From: Frigoribacterium faeni
GTDB lineage: Bacteria; Actinomycetota; Actinomycetes; Actinomycetales; Microbacteriaceae
Assembly: GCF_011761235.1 (NCBI RefSeq)
Contig: NZ_JAAOYW010000002.1
Coordinates: 1,054,001-1,118,000 of the forward strand
Length of the DNA: 64,000 nt
Direction of reading: 5' to 3'
The translations under genes were made by a program, and so were the position numbers. Below, piece by piece: positions 26,943 through 35,826 of the stretch. Position 1 is the stretch's first letter. Each line of letters opens with the position of its first letter. Below the pieces are notes generated by a model. It ran no database searches and was not told the DNA's origin. It saw nothing but the letters and a program-made list of their open reading frames with translations.

Positions 26943-27505
26943 TGTGGTTCCACAAGCGAGTCAAGGCGAGGACGAGACCTTTGGTCGCAGAAGACAATGC
27001 TGCCGTCGACCATGGCGGATTTGTGCAAACTGAGGTGACTGAATGGGACGTGATCGCGATCCCGCTGCTCGTCGCGCTCACTCGAGAGGCCGATGAATGG
27101 TGCGGCCCTGAGCTTGCCGTCGCTTGGTTGATGGCGGGCCATGACAGCTTGAACATTCGCCTTCTTGCTGGCGAGTCCAAGAGCCTGCCTGCAAACGAGA
27201 ATCTTCGGTACCTCCTCGCGATCGGCACCGATCTAGGGTTGACCACCGACGCAGACGAGGCTGGCCGACGAACTCTCATTGTCGAGAGTCTGCGCTTGAT
27301 CGCTGGTCGCAACGACAGGTCTCTGCAGCTCTCGGAAGCCTTGCGAGAATTCAGTTTCAAATTCAGGGATGACACGTGGGTGCCTGCGGTCGAGGCCTTG
27401 CTGATCATGAGCCGTGTCGACGAGCTGCCACGGGAACAGTTGTCGGATCTCATCGCCATCGAGGCTGCCGACTTGCTTGCCGCGCCCGGGCCCCTGCGTG
27501 GGTAG
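26942..27505 (+). CDS. Hypothetical protein between two recombinase remnants
   Basis: 187 aa. Its ATG overlaps the recombinase TGA (TGATG at 26940-26944). Codon use is clearly less GC-biased than the core genes. No signal peptide or TM helix; the sequence is acidic and helical (ELAVAWLMAGHDSLNIRLLA, LQLSEALREFSFKFRDDTW). I recognise no family. It is the only cargo between two copies of a recombinase sequence and may be a passenger gene of that mobile unit. Confidence 0.65.
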   Translation: MWFHKRVKARTRPLVAEDNAAVDHGGFVQTEVTEWDVIAIPLLVALTREADEWCGPELAVAWLMAGHDSLNIRLLAGESKSLPANENLRYLLAIGTDLGLTTDADEAGRRTLIVESLRLIAGRNDRSLQLSEALREFSFKFRDDTWVPAVEALLIMSRVDELPREQLSDLIAIEAADLLAAPGPLRG

Positions 27506-27576
27506 CACCAGGAGTCCAGGCACGCGCAGAGGAGGAAAGGGCGGCTTTGGTGTGTCGCAGTAGACGATGGTCTTTC

Positions 27577-28029
27577 GGCACGACTCGAGCACGGCCGGGG
27601 CTCCTTGAGGCGCTGGCGGCGTGCCGTGCCGGCGACGTCTTGGTCGTCACCAAGCTCGATCGTCCAGCTCGGTCACTGCGGGACACGACCGACATCGCGG
27701 ACGAGCTGACGAAGAAGGGCGTCGCTCTCAATCTCGGGGGAGCGGTCTACGACCCCACCGACCCCATCGGCCGGCTGCTGCTCAACGTCCTCGGCATGGT
27801 TGCCGAGTTCGAGGGCGAACTCATCCGTGCCCGGACGCGGGAGGGCATGGCTGTCGCGAAGGCCGCCGGTAAGCTCCGTGGCCGCAGACCCGAGCTCACT
27901 GCCTCGCAGGAGAAGCGCCTCGTGCAGCTGCACCGCACCGGTGCCCACACCGCCGGCGAGATCGCCGAGCTGTTCGGCGTCGCCCGGTCGACGGTGTATC
28001 GCTCGATCCAACGGGCCGAGCAGGCGTGA
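27577..28029 (+). pseudogene. Serine recombinase, N-terminally truncated second copy
   Basis: From 27577 to the TGA at 28027-28029 the frame encodes GTTRARPGLLEALAACRAGD to STVYRSIQRAEQA, aligning without a gap to the first copy at a constant offset of 1087 bp and about 84% identical at protein level by my count. The catalytic N-terminus (LIGxARVSTSGQ) is missing; sequence upstream of 27577 is unrelated and in another reading context. It is a fragment, not an active recombinase. Confidence 0.75.
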
Positions 28030-28098
28030 CCGCCCTGCGGCCACGCCTCGCTCGACCCTGACCGTGTCTGTGGCTGAAGCGGGGGCGGTCCGGTGCGC

Positions 28099-28962
28099 TC
28101 AGGCCTGGTCTGCGAGCCAGTCCCTGATCGTGCCGGCGACCTCGTCCAGGTGCGACTCGAGGAGGAAGTGCCCGCCGTCGACGAGCTCCACCCGAGCCTC
28201 GGGGGAGTCCTCGAGGAACGCGCTCGCGCCGGCGGCGGCGAAGATCTCGTCGTTGCGTCCCCAGATGGCCAGGACGGGGACGCCGGAGGTGCGGAGCCAG
28301 TCGTGCACCGCCGGGTACAGGGCGCGGTTGGTCGCGTAGTCGCGGAAGAGGGCGAGCTGGACGTCGTCCTGTCCGGGGCGGGCGAGGAGGGCGAGGTCGT
28401 GCTCCCAGGCGTCGGGGTCGACGGTCGTGGGGTCGGGCACGCCGTGGGTGTACTGCCACTCGACGGCCTCCCGTCCGAGCGCGGGGCGGAGCGCGTCGCG
28501 GGTCTCGGCGGTCCGCTCGGCGGCGTCGGCCCAGATGCCGTCCCAGAAGCTCGGCACGAAGCCGTCCTCGTAGGCGTTGCCGTTCTGGGTGATGACGCCG
28601 GTGATCGCCGCAGGGTCGGCGAGGGCGAGACGCCAGCCGATCGGGGCGCCGTAGTCCTGGACGTAGACCGTGTACCGCTCGATCCCGAGCGACGAGAGGA
28701 ATCGCCCGGTCACGGCGGCGAGGGCCTCGAAGGTGTAGTCGAACTCGTCGGTCGACGGGGCGGACGAGCGGCCGAAGCCGAGGTGGTCGGGTGCCACCAC
28801 GCGGTAGCGGTCGGCCAGCATCGGGATGAGGTGGCGGAACATGTGGGAGCTCGACGGGTAGCCGTGCAGCAGGAGCAGCACGGGGGCGTCGGCGGGCCCG
28901 GCCTCCCGGTAGAACACGTCGTGCCCGTCGACGGAGACGGTGCGGTGGTGGACGGCGACCAT
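28099..28962 (-). CDS. Alpha/beta hydrolase (haloalkane dehalogenase/epoxide hydrolase-like)
   Basis: 287 aa. LLHGYPSSSHMFRHLIP forms the oxyanion loop, the nucleophile elbow is VQDYGAPIG with Asp103 rather than Ser, and the catalytic His is in GGHFLLES (about 265). An Asp nucleophile places it with dehalogenases and epoxide hydrolases, not esterases. The cap domain includes FVPSFWDGIWAD. No signal peptide. A CGNR-type regulator is divergent 87 bp away and probably controls it. Substrate unknown. Confidence 0.9.
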   Translation of the reverse strand: MVAVHHRTVSVDGHDVFYREAGPADAPVLLLLHGYPSSSHMFRHLIPMLADRYRVVAPDHLGFGRSSAPSTDEFDYTFEALAAVTGRFLSSLGIERYTVYVQDYGAPIGWRLALADPAAITGVITQNGNAYEDGFVPSFWDGIWADAAERTAETRDALRPALGREAVEWQYTHGVPDPTTVDPDAWEHDLALLARPGQDDVQLALFRDYATNRALYPAVHDWLRTSGVPVLAIWGRNDEIFAAAGASAFLEDSPEARVELVDGGHFLLESHLDEVAGTIRDWLADQA

Positions 28963-29049
28963 GCGTAACCCCTTTGGATTGTTTTACTGGTTAGGTGGAC
29001 GGTAGCATGGGTCAGATCGCGCCGGACAGGTGCGAGGAGACGAGGACCG

Positions 29050-29550
29050 ATGCTGACGGACGAAGAGCTGCTGCTGGCCGTGCTCAACAGCGCCCCGGTG
29101 GTGGACGGTCACCCGACGGACGCCCTCGAGGGCGACCACGGTCGCCAGCTGGCCCGGAGCTGGGGCGGCGTCGGCTCGGTCGACGAGGCCGCTCAGCTCC
29201 GCCGGGCTCGCGCGGCCCTCCAGGCCGTGATCCGCGGGGCCGGGCCGGAGGCGGTCGACGAGCTCGCGCGTGTGGTCGAGGGGGCGGTGCGCACGCCTCG
29301 CGTCACGTCCGAGGGCGTGGCCTGGGACCTCGTCGCGGCGGACGACGACCGCCTCGCGACCACGGCCGTCCTGGCGTGGTCACGCGTCGCCGAGCAGTTC
29401 CCGGGTCGCGTCCGCGCCTGCGCGAACGCCGAGTGCAACCTGTTCCTCATCGACCACAGCCGCCCCGGCACCGCGAAGTGGTGCTCCATGGCGACCTGCG
29501 GCAACAGGGCGAAAGCACGCACGCACGCGCGCCGGCCCAAGATCAGCTGA
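29050..29550 (+). CDS. CGNR zinc finger transcriptional regulator
   Basis: 166 aa. The N-terminal ABATE-type stress-domain helices are followed by a C-terminal zinc finger CANAECNLFLIDHS, then CSMATCGNRAKARTHARR, with the CGNR motif that names the family. Such proteins are one-component regulators next to hydrolases or oxidoreductases. Divergent orientation to the alpha/beta hydrolase suggests it controls that gene. The AT-rich stretch at 28973-28993 between them is the likely promoter region. Confidence 0.88.
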   Translation: MLTDEELLLAVLNSAPVVDGHPTDALEGDHGRQLARSWGGVGSVDEAAQLRRARAALQAVIRGAGPEAVDELARVVEGAVRTPRVTSEGVAWDLVAADDDRLATTAVLAWSRVAEQFPGRVRACANAECNLFLIDHSRPGTAKWCSMATCGNRAKARTHARRPKIS

Positions 29551-29634
29551 ACGCCGCCCTGGTCTGCAGTCTGCTTGCGGTGCGGCCCCCATGGTCGATC
29601 AGGTCCGGGTGGATCGGTGATCGGTGCTCGGTGC

Positions 29635-30087
29635 TCACAGGTGCTTTTCCATGCAGTAGCTCAGCGGGTCCTCGGTGTACTCGCCGAAGCGAGGGATCTG
29701 GCAGTAGCCCAGCCTCTCATAGAGGGCGATCGCGGCGAATTGTGGGACCCCTGTCTCAAGTTGCAGGGTCGAGATGCCCGTGCCCAGCGCGTGGGCCTCG
29801 AGCGTTTCGACGAGGCCACGTCCGATCCCACGTCCGCGGGCCGTGTCCTTGACGAACATCCTCTTGATCTCAGCTGACCTGTCGCCGCGGTCCACGAGTG
29901 CCGCCGTGCCGAGCGCTGCACCGTCATCACGAGCGACGAAGAGCGTCACGCCGTCCGCTGCAAGAGCCTCGACGTCGAGGCCGTGGTAGTTCTCGGCGGG
30001 GTACAACGCCAACGCGAATGCATCGCCCTCGCGGAGCAGATCGAGCACATCGTCTGCGCGTGCCGATTCCGTTCCGATGATGACCAT
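29635..30087 (-). CDS. GNAT family N-acetyltransferase
   Basis: 150 aa. The acetyl-CoA motif A is clear: IKRMFVKDTARGRGIGRGLV (RGRGIG pyrophosphate loop), followed by LQLETGVPQFAAIALYERLG. Substrate unknown. ATG 30087 has TAGGGT 5 nt upstream on the minus strand and no Shine-Dalgarno sequence, suggesting leaderless expression. Confidence 0.9.
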   Translation of the reverse strand: MVIIGTESARADDVLDLLREGDAFALALYPAENYHGLDVEALAADGVTLFVARDDGAALGTAALVDRGDRSAEIKRMFVKDTARGRGIGRGLVETLEAHALGTGISTLQLETGVPQFAAIALYERLGYCQIPRFGEYTEDPLSYCMEKHL

Positions 30088-30157
30088 GAGCCACCCTACG
30101 AAGAGCGCTCCAGCTTCGCTCTGATAGCCGGCCGGCTGTCGCGGATGCCGAAGGCGG

Positions 30158-31378
30158 TCAGGCGGTGGTGAACACCAGGGACGCGTTCTGCCCGCCGAAC
30201 CCGAACGAGTTGTTCAGCGCCGCTCGCAACGGAGCGCTCCGAACCGTCCCGGTGACGACGTCCAAGTCCACCGCTGGGTCGAGCTGTTCGAGGTTCCTCG
30301 TTGGCGGGACCGTCCCGGTTTCCAGCGCCCGGATCGTCAGGATCGCCTCCACAGCCCCGGCTGCGCCGAACATGTGGCCGATGGAACTCTTCGGCGCGGT
30401 CACGAGCGCATGCGGCCCGACAGTTCGACGGATTGCAGCCGCTTCGCCGATGTCCCCCAAGAGGGTGCCCGTTGCGTGCGCGTTGACGTGGTCGACGTCG
30501 CCACCGGTGAGCCCGGCCATCCGGATGGCCGCGGTCATCGCTCGTTCCTGTTCACTGCCGTCTTCGAGAGGTGCGGTGATGTGATGCGCGTCGGAGGTGA
30601 TGCCCCAACCGGCAAGCGTCGCATGTGATCGCTGGCGACGTGCCGCTGCGTGCTCGGCGCGTTCGAGGACGACGAAACCTGCCCCTTCACCTAACACGAA
30701 GCCTCGGCGCCGGACGTCGAACGGGCGAGAGAGTGTCGCGGGGTCGTCGCCGTCGGGCTTCGCCAGTGCCTGTGACTGGGCGAACGAAGCCATGGTCACC
30801 GGGGTCACCGCAGCCTCTGCCCCGCCGGCGATCACGACGTCAGCCTCGCCCGTCACGATGAGTCGTGCGGCGACGGCGATCGCCTCGGCTCCGGATGCGC
30901 ACGCGGACACCGTCGTGTAGGCACCACCGCGGGCGCCGTACTCGATGCTGATCTGGGCGGCGGCAGCGTTGGCCATGAGCATCGGCACCGTGCGCGGTGA
31001 CACCCGGCGGGCACCGCTGGCTCCGAGGGTGTCGTGTGCGTCGAGCAGGGTCTCGATGCCGCCGACGCCGGTCCCGACGACCACAGCGAGCCGATCGCCG
31101 GCAACGGCCGGCGCTCCTGCGTCGGACCATGCCTCGGCCGCGGCCACGAGTGCGAGCTGCTGGCTTCGGTCCAGCCGGTTCGCGCGGACCCGGCCGAGCA
31201 AGCCGTCGGCGTCGAGCGCTGCGGGCGCTCCGACACGGATCGGCACCTGCTCCCACAGAGCACCATCGCGGTCGAGCTGGCGAACACCGGAAGAACCCGC
31301 CAGGAGTGCGTCCCACAGCGGGTCGACGCCGTGTCCGAAGGGTGAGACCGCGCCGTAGCCAGTAACTGAGATGTCCAC
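30158..31378 (-). CDS. Beta-ketoacyl-ACP synthase II-like enzyme (solitary)
   Basis: 406 aa thiolase-fold synthase with an intact active site: Cys160 in VSACASGAEAI, His301 in NAHATGTLLGD, Lys330 and His335 in PKSSIGHMFGAAG, and the C-terminal NNSFGFGGQNASLVF. It should condense malonyl-ACP with acyl primers. No ACP, reductase or malonyl transferase gene is nearby, so it is not a complete fatty acid or polyketide set. A TetR regulator is divergent 54 bp away with two operators between them. Typical fabF genes lie elsewhere in fab operons; this is probably a regulated extra copy with altered chain specificity (inference). Confidence 0.92.
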   Translation of the reverse strand: MDISVTGYGAVSPFGHGVDPLWDALLAGSSGVRQLDRDGALWEQVPIRVGAPAALDADGLLGRVRANRLDRSQQLALVAAAEAWSDAGAPAVAGDRLAVVVGTGVGGIETLLDAHDTLGASGARRVSPRTVPMLMANAAAAQISIEYGARGGAYTTVSACASGAEAIAVAARLIVTGEADVVIAGGAEAAVTPVTMASFAQSQALAKPDGDDPATLSRPFDVRRRGFVLGEGAGFVVLERAEHAAARRQRSHATLAGWGITSDAHHITAPLEDGSEQERAMTAAIRMAGLTGGDVDHVNAHATGTLLGDIGEAAAIRRTVGPHALVTAPKSSIGHMFGAAGAVEAILTIRALETGTVPPTRNLEQLDPAVDLDVVTGTVRSAPLRAALNNSFGFGGQNASLVFTTA

Positions 31379-31389
31379 GATGCTCCTTC

Positions 31390-31404
31390 TTGTACGACGA
31401 ACAA
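31390..31404. promoter_or_regulatory. TetR operator 1
   Basis: TTGTACGACGAACAA, a 15-bp near-palindrome (arms TTGTxC / GxACAA) between the ketosynthase and the divergent TetR gene. It starts 21 bp from the start of operator 2, two helical turns. Confidence 0.7.
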
Positions 31405-31410
31405 GTCAAG

Positions 31411-31425
31411 TTGTATCACGTACAA
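31411..31425. promoter_or_regulatory. TetR operator 2
   Basis: TTGTATCACGTACAA, a 15-bp near-palindrome (arms TTGTA/TACAA) of the same pattern as operator 1, ending 7 nt before the TetR start codon. Both face the promoters of the divergent pair, so the regulator probably represses both genes. Confidence 0.7.
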
Positions 31426-31432
31426 TTGAGCT

Positions 31433-32020
31433 ATGGCAAGCGCAACAGGCAGCGGCACGGCACGGGGCGCGGCGACACGTGCCCGCATTCTCGCTGCGAC
31501 GGCCGGGCTCCTGAGCGCGAGCGAACCGCGCGGCATCACAGTCAGTGAGATCGCCCGTGCGGCTGGGGCGTACCCGAACCAAATCACGCACCACTTTGGG
31601 TCGAAGGACCGACTGGTGCTCGATGCCGCCTTCGCGCTGCTCCTCAGGGACACCACGCGGCTGCAAGCCGCCGGCCGCCGAGCTACAGACGTTGGACAGT
31701 TCCGCGAGGTCCTGGCCCGCACCGCGTTGGCCATGCCGGCCACGGTCATCGTCGTGCAGGCGCTGGCTCGTGCCGGGGATGACGCACCGCAACGCGAGCG
31801 CGTCAGGCTGTTGCTCGCTGTCCTCTTCCGACAGTCAGAGCGCTACCTGGAGCGCGTGACCCGAGAGCGCGACTGGACGAGCGCGAGCGGTGTCGGCAGG
31901 GACGCCCGAACCTTCTGGAGCGCGGTCTTCGGAGCAACCCTCCTCGCGTCCGCGGGCGTCACCGGCGGTCCTAGCGACCTCGATCTCGCCGCGACGCTCT
32001 CGATTGCTGACCCGTCATGA
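31433..32020 (+). CDS. TetR family transcriptional regulator
   Basis: 195 aa. After a basic lead the helix-turn-helix runs from about residue 17 to 60 (RARILAATAGLLSASEPRGI, TVSEIARAAGAYPNQITHHF, GSKDRLVLDAAF). The C-terminal domain binds an unknown ligand. Divergent from the beta-ketoacyl synthase; the tandem TTGTA-type operators in the 54-bp gap support repression of that gene and itself, possibly relieved by an acyl compound. Confidence 0.9.
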   Translation: MASATGSGTARGAATRARILAATAGLLSASEPRGITVSEIARAAGAYPNQITHHFGSKDRLVLDAAFALLLRDTTRLQAAGRRATDVGQFREVLARTALAMPATVIVVQALARAGDDAPQRERVRLLLAVLFRQSERYLERVTRERDWTSASGVGRDARTFWSAVFGATLLASAGVTGGPSDLDLAATLSIADPS

Positions 32021-32174
32021 CGCGGATGTCATCGGCAGGTTGCCGCTGGCGGCAGCCTGTTAGCGATCGTTCCTGATCGCCCGTTAGGGGATGGGTTGTC
32101 GGTCACTACTTCGGTCGCAATCGCGCTAAGAATCCCTCCGCCGCAGACGGGTCGGGGACTTGCTCGCATGGTCC

Positions 32175-34475
32175 CTATTTAGCGGTCGGCTCCGCGGCTC
32201 GTCGGCGGCGGGTGGTCACAGTGAGGGCGACGCCGGCTGCTGTGAGCAGTGCGCCGAAACTAGCGAGGCCTGTAGTTTTCGAGCCTGTGAAGGCGAGCCC
32301 TTTCGGTGCACCCGCATTCGGTGTGCCTACCGCAGGGGTGGGGGAGGTTGGTGTCGATGCGGCGGGGACCACGGCTGCGGTGACGCTGTAGGTGACGGAC
32401 ACGGAAGCGGGCGAGCTGCCCGTCACGCTCCAGTTCGCATCGCGAAGGAACTGGACCGCGAAGGTCGTGTAGTCGCCTGGAGTGACTGTGACAATCCGTG
32501 ACCAGGTTCCATCGGCGGAGACCTGAATTGGGTCGGCGGCGGCAAAGGCGGCCTCGATTGGTCCGGAGGACTGCGGGGGGATTTCACCCTCGTAGGTCAC
32601 CAATGCGATGTATGCCCCTGGGGTGCCCGTGCCGCTGTAGGTCACGCTGCCCGTGATGGTCTGGTCGGGGGTGGGGCTTGTGATGATCGGTGCGGGGAGC
32701 CGATCAGGGGCGGGCACAACTACTGGGGACACCGTGATGGTGACTGGTGTTGTCGACGCCACTGGGGCGACGCCGTTGGTAGCGGTCACGGTGAAGGTGC
32801 TCGAGGAGACGGTGGTCGGGATGCCGGACAGGACTCCAGCGGCATCGAGCTCGAGTCCTGCGGGCAGGGCGCCTGATGTCACGGCGAACGTCGGCGCGGG
32901 ATTTCCGGTTGCGGTGAAGGTGTACATGTACGTTTGGCCGACGGTCACGGAGGCGGGCGGAGTCGCGGCCGTGAAGGTGGGTGCTGTAGGGGCGGCGGCC
33001 ACCGTGATCGTGATCGCTTCCGTCGTCGCGTCAGGGGCGACGCCGTTGGTCGCGGTCACGGTGAAGGTGCTCGAGGAGGCGGTAGTCGGGATGCCGGACA
33101 GGACGCCAGCGGCGTCGAGTTCGAGTCCGGCGGGCAGGGTGCCTGATGTCACGGCGAAGGTCGGTGCCGGGTTTCCGGTTGCGGTGAAGGTGTACGAGTA
33201 CGACTGCCCTGCGATTGCCGTCGCGGGCGGTGCCGCGCTGGTGAAGACGGGAGCGGCGACCGCCGCCTCTACGGTGATGGTCAGAGGGTCCGTGGTTACA
33301 TCGGGTGCGATCCCGTTGGTCGCGGTGACCGTGAAGGTGACCGCCCCGGCGGTCGTGGGGGTGCCGGAGAGCAAGCCGCCAGCGGTGAGCGTGAGCCCGC
33401 CGGGCAAGGTTCCTGATGACACCGTGAAGGTCGGCGCGGGGGTGCCGTCAGCACTGAAGGTGTACGAGTACGGCTGTCCGACCGTCGCAGTCGCCGGCGG
33501 CGTGGTGTCGATCAGAACCGGCGACCGGTCGAAGGACACCGCGACCACGCTATTTCCGCTGCGGGTCGATGCATAGATCGAGCCAGAGGGGGAAAAAGCG
33601 ACGGCGTAGGCGTTCGCGACGGCGACGGTCTGGACAACTGTGTTCGTGGTCACATCGATAATTTGGACCCCACCGGCCGCCCCCCGATTGGTGATCGCCA
33701 CGAACCGGCCATCGTGGCTCGCAGCCACGTCGTAGGCTCTTGTCCCCGGAATGGTCCGCACGACGTTGAAGGTCGCGGTGTTGATCACCGAGGTGGCGTT
33801 GCCGCGTTCCGTCGGGGCGTACAGCGCGGTCCCGTCCGTGCTCGTAACGAGGAAGCGGGGCGTGTCGGTGACGCTGGCGAACCGTCCTGCGATTCCGGTT
33901 GCGGCGTCGATCTCGAAGACGACCCTCGAACTTGGCAGCGACCCATAGAGCGTCCTGCTGTCCGGGCTGACGGTCAGCGATATCACGCCCTCCCGGAGTC
34001 CGGGGTCGATCGTGCGGACGACTGCACCGGTCGTCGCATTGAGCACGGCGATGGTCCCGGCGTTGTAGAGAGGTGCGTAGACGACTGAGCCATCCGGGCT
34101 GACTGTGATGTCAGACGCCGACGCGGCTAGAGGCACTGCCTGCTCGATCGTGCCGGTGGTGGTGTCCAGGAACAGCACGGAGTCGAAGGCGGAGACGAAG
34201 AGGGTAGATCCGTTGGGGCTTAGCGCTAATGCGCCCGGCAACGTGGTGAGGGGCCAGGTCGCCCGGACGGTGTTCGTCGCGGTGTCGACCACGGAGATGG
34301 TCCGGTCTCCCGAGTTCATGACGTAAACCGTCGCGCCGTCAGGTGCGGCCACGACGTCGTCGGCGAGGGCTCCGGTCGGGATCGTCGTGGTGATGGTGGC
34401 AGCGAACGCGGCGGGGGCCCACAGGAGGCACACCGCCAGTATCGTCGTCGCGACGGCGGCGATCAGGGCGCGCAT
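32175..34475 (-). CDS. Cell-wall-anchored surface protein: YVTN beta-propeller, three Ig-like repeats, LAFTG signal
   Basis: 766 aa. A signal peptide (MRALIAAVATTILAVCLLWA) precedes a seven-bladed YVTN-type propeller (about residues 30-335; repeats such as YVMNSGDRTISVVDTATNTV). Three about 90-residue putative Ig repeats follow (motifs ATVGQPYSYTFSADGTPAPT, LPAGLELDAAGVLSGIPTT); repeats two and three are almost identical in DNA with a 270-bp period (32766 and 33036). An extra Ig-like domain leads to a Pro/Thr linker, LAFTG, a TM helix and RRRR tail, a class E-type sortase signal. Probable adhesin or ligand-binding surface protein. Confidence 0.88.
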   Translation of the reverse strand: MRALIAAVATTILAVCLLWAPAAFAATITTTIPTGALADDVVAAPDGATVYVMNSGDRTISVVDTATNTVRATWPLTTLPGALALSPNGSTLFVSAFDSVLFLDTTTGTIEQAVPLAASASDITVSPDGSVVYAPLYNAGTIAVLNATTGAVVRTIDPGLREGVISLTVSPDSRTLYGSLPSSRVVFEIDAATGIAGRFASVTDTPRFLVTSTDGTALYAPTERGNATSVINTATFNVVRTIPGTRAYDVAASHDGRFVAITNRGAAGGVQIIDVTTNTVVQTVAVANAYAVAFSPSGSIYASTRSGNSVVAVSFDRSPVLIDTTPPATATVGQPYSYTFSADGTPAPTFTVSSGTLPGGLTLTAGGLLSGTPTTAGAVTFTVTATNGIAPDVTTDPLTITVEAAVAAPVFTSAAPPATAIAGQSYSYTFTATGNPAPTFAVTSGTLPAGLELDAAGVLSGIPTTASSSTFTVTATNGVAPDATTEAITITVAAAPTAPTFTAATPPASVTVGQTYMYTFTATGNPAPTFAVTSGALPAGLELDAAGVLSGIPTTVSSSTFTVTATNGVAPVASTTPVTITVSPVVVPAPDRLPAPIITSPTPDQTITGSVTYSGTGTPGAYIALVTYEGEIPPQSSGPIEAAFAAADPIQVSADGTWSRIVTVTPGDYTTFAVQFLRDANWSVTGSSPASVSVTYSVTAAVVPAASTPTSPTPAVGTPNAGAPKGLAFTGSKTTGLASFGALLTAAGVALTVTTRRRRAAEPTAK
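32700..33510. repeat. Tandem 270-bp repeats encoding Ig-like domains
   Basis: Three units with a period of about 270 bp. The two 5'-most on the plus strand (starting near 32766 and 33036) differ at only a few positions over about 165 bp; the third is more diverged. Such near-identity suggests recent duplication and makes domain number prone to change. Confidence 0.8.
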
Positions 34476-34864
34476 GGTCAGTCCCGTCTTTCAGCTGCGC
34501 CGAGCAGGGTGGTCGCGCTCGTGCATGTCGTCCGCCACAGAATCCAGTTCGTTCGAGCGAAGGCTCGGCCACCCCCCGGGGGGTTCTGTGCAGGCACGCT
34601 GAGCGGCCCTCGTCGATCCTAGGGAGTATCCAGCCGACAAGCCACAACATCGGAGCTCTGCGCGGGCAGCCCGCTCGTAGTCGATCCTCGATGTCAGTCG
34701 ATCGATCAGGTAGGACCGTGTTCCGCCGTCTCAATGGACAGGGAGAGTGTCCAGGCCCGTTGCTGTCGCGCTAGCCGGGTGTCCCGTTGGACCATCCGCT
34801 ACCGGGCCTGCGGCCCTCGACTGCGGGCTAGGCAGAGTTGCCTTTCACCGCCACTGTGGATCTA
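34476..34864. other. Intergenic region upstream of the surface protein
   Basis: 389 bp with no convincing gene. It has a CCCCCCGGGGGG-centred palindrome near 34571-34583 and GTCGATC-type short repeats near 34680-34710. It must hold the promoters of the surface protein (minus) and the membrane protein (plus), but none stands out. Confidence 0.45.
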
Positions 34865-35329
34865 ATGAGCGCTGAGCGGCTGGTTTGGATGGCTCTGCCG
34901 GTTCAGATGGTGGTCTGCGGTGCCTTGCTGTTCGTAGACGGTTTGGCCGCATTCTCGAGTGTCGCCACCGCGGGGGCGTTCACGGCGTCAGCAGTAGCCG
35001 TCATCGCGGCCGTCACGACGATCGCGGCTTTGATCGTTGGGCTCCCGCTTCGTCTCGTGCCGGGGCTGCGCCGCGTGTGGCTTCGGCATCCCTTGGTCAC
35101 GGTGGTCGCCGTAGGAGCGTCGATCGTCGTTGCCGTGACTGCCTGGTTCATTGGGGAGGCGGGGATGCAACACTTCACTTCGTTCCAGGGAATGCCTGCC
35201 TACGAGGCCTATGTGCCTGACTGGCCGGTCGCGGTGACGGGCTGGTTCTTGCTCGCCGTGACCAGCGCGCATGCCTGGTGGCCTCATGCCCGTTTGGAAG
35301 AAGCAGCCTCTATGCCGATCGCCCGCTGA
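34865..35329 (+). CDS. Four-helix membrane protein of unknown function
   Basis: 154 aa from ATG 34865 (TTG 34838 is an alternative). Four hydrophobic segments (LVWMALPVQMVVCGALLFVD; TASAVAVIAAVTTIAALIVG; PLVTVVAVGASIVVAVTAWF; WPVAVTGWFLLAVTSAHAWW). No recognised family. It lies in the accessory region, with lower GC than core genes. Confidence 0.6.
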   Translation: MSAERLVWMALPVQMVVCGALLFVDGLAAFSSVATAGAFTASAVAVIAAVTTIAALIVGLPLRLVPGLRRVWLRHPLVTVVAVGASIVVAVTAWFIGEAGMQHFTSFQGMPAYEAYVPDWPVAVTGWFLLAVTSAHAWWPHARLEEAASMPIAR

Positions 35330-35402
35330 CGACGTCCCGATGGACGACCGCTCAGCGGCCGATAGGTCCTCCGGGGATCACGTCGGGCCGGGAGCCCGTT
35401 CT

Positions 35403-35723
35403 TCAGGGCCCCGCTATGAGGGTGACGAGCACGAAGAGTGCCGGCACACAGACGAGCCCGAAGAGGGCAGAGCCCACGGCCCAGAGGGCCTTGCTGTTCA
35501 CGCCGACCTCCCGGTCGAGAATTGCTGCGATCGTGCCCCCGAAAGCCAGGAGGGGAGGGAGGGGCAGGAGGAACAACGCGAGTCGCGCGCCGCCCCAGAC
35601 GTAGGGGCTGGGCAGCAGAGGGAGCAAGACGAGGAGTACGAAAGCTGCTGCGAGAAGGACAGCAGCGATGCGAGGGACCCGTCGCTGGTGCAGGCGAGAC
35701 GCGATGCCGTCGTCGTAGGACAT
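35403..35723 (-). CDS. Small membrane protein
   Basis: 106 aa with three hydrophobic stretches (AAVLLAAAFVLLVLLPLLPS; LALFLLPLPPLLAFGGTIAA; LWAVGSALFGLVCVPALFVL). AGGGAG lies 12 nt upstream of ATG on the minus strand. Family not recognised. Confidence 0.65.
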   Translation of the reverse strand: MSYDDGIASRLHQRRVPRIAAVLLAAAFVLLVLLPLLPSPYVWGGARLALFLLPLPPLLAFGGTIAAILDREVGVNSKALWAVGSALFGLVCVPALFVLVTLIAGP

Positions 35724-35826
35724 GACTCATTGTCTCCCTGGATCGGTGACGGCTAGGTTCCGTGGACCTGGTCTGCCCGTCAGGGGATCGCCTACCGGAG
35801 ATCAATTCGGAAACTAGGTTCGTCAC

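Noticed and set aside
30158-32020. Polyketide gene cluster
   Set aside because: Only one ketosynthase and a regulator; no ACP, reductase, malonyl transferase or chain-length factor nearby.
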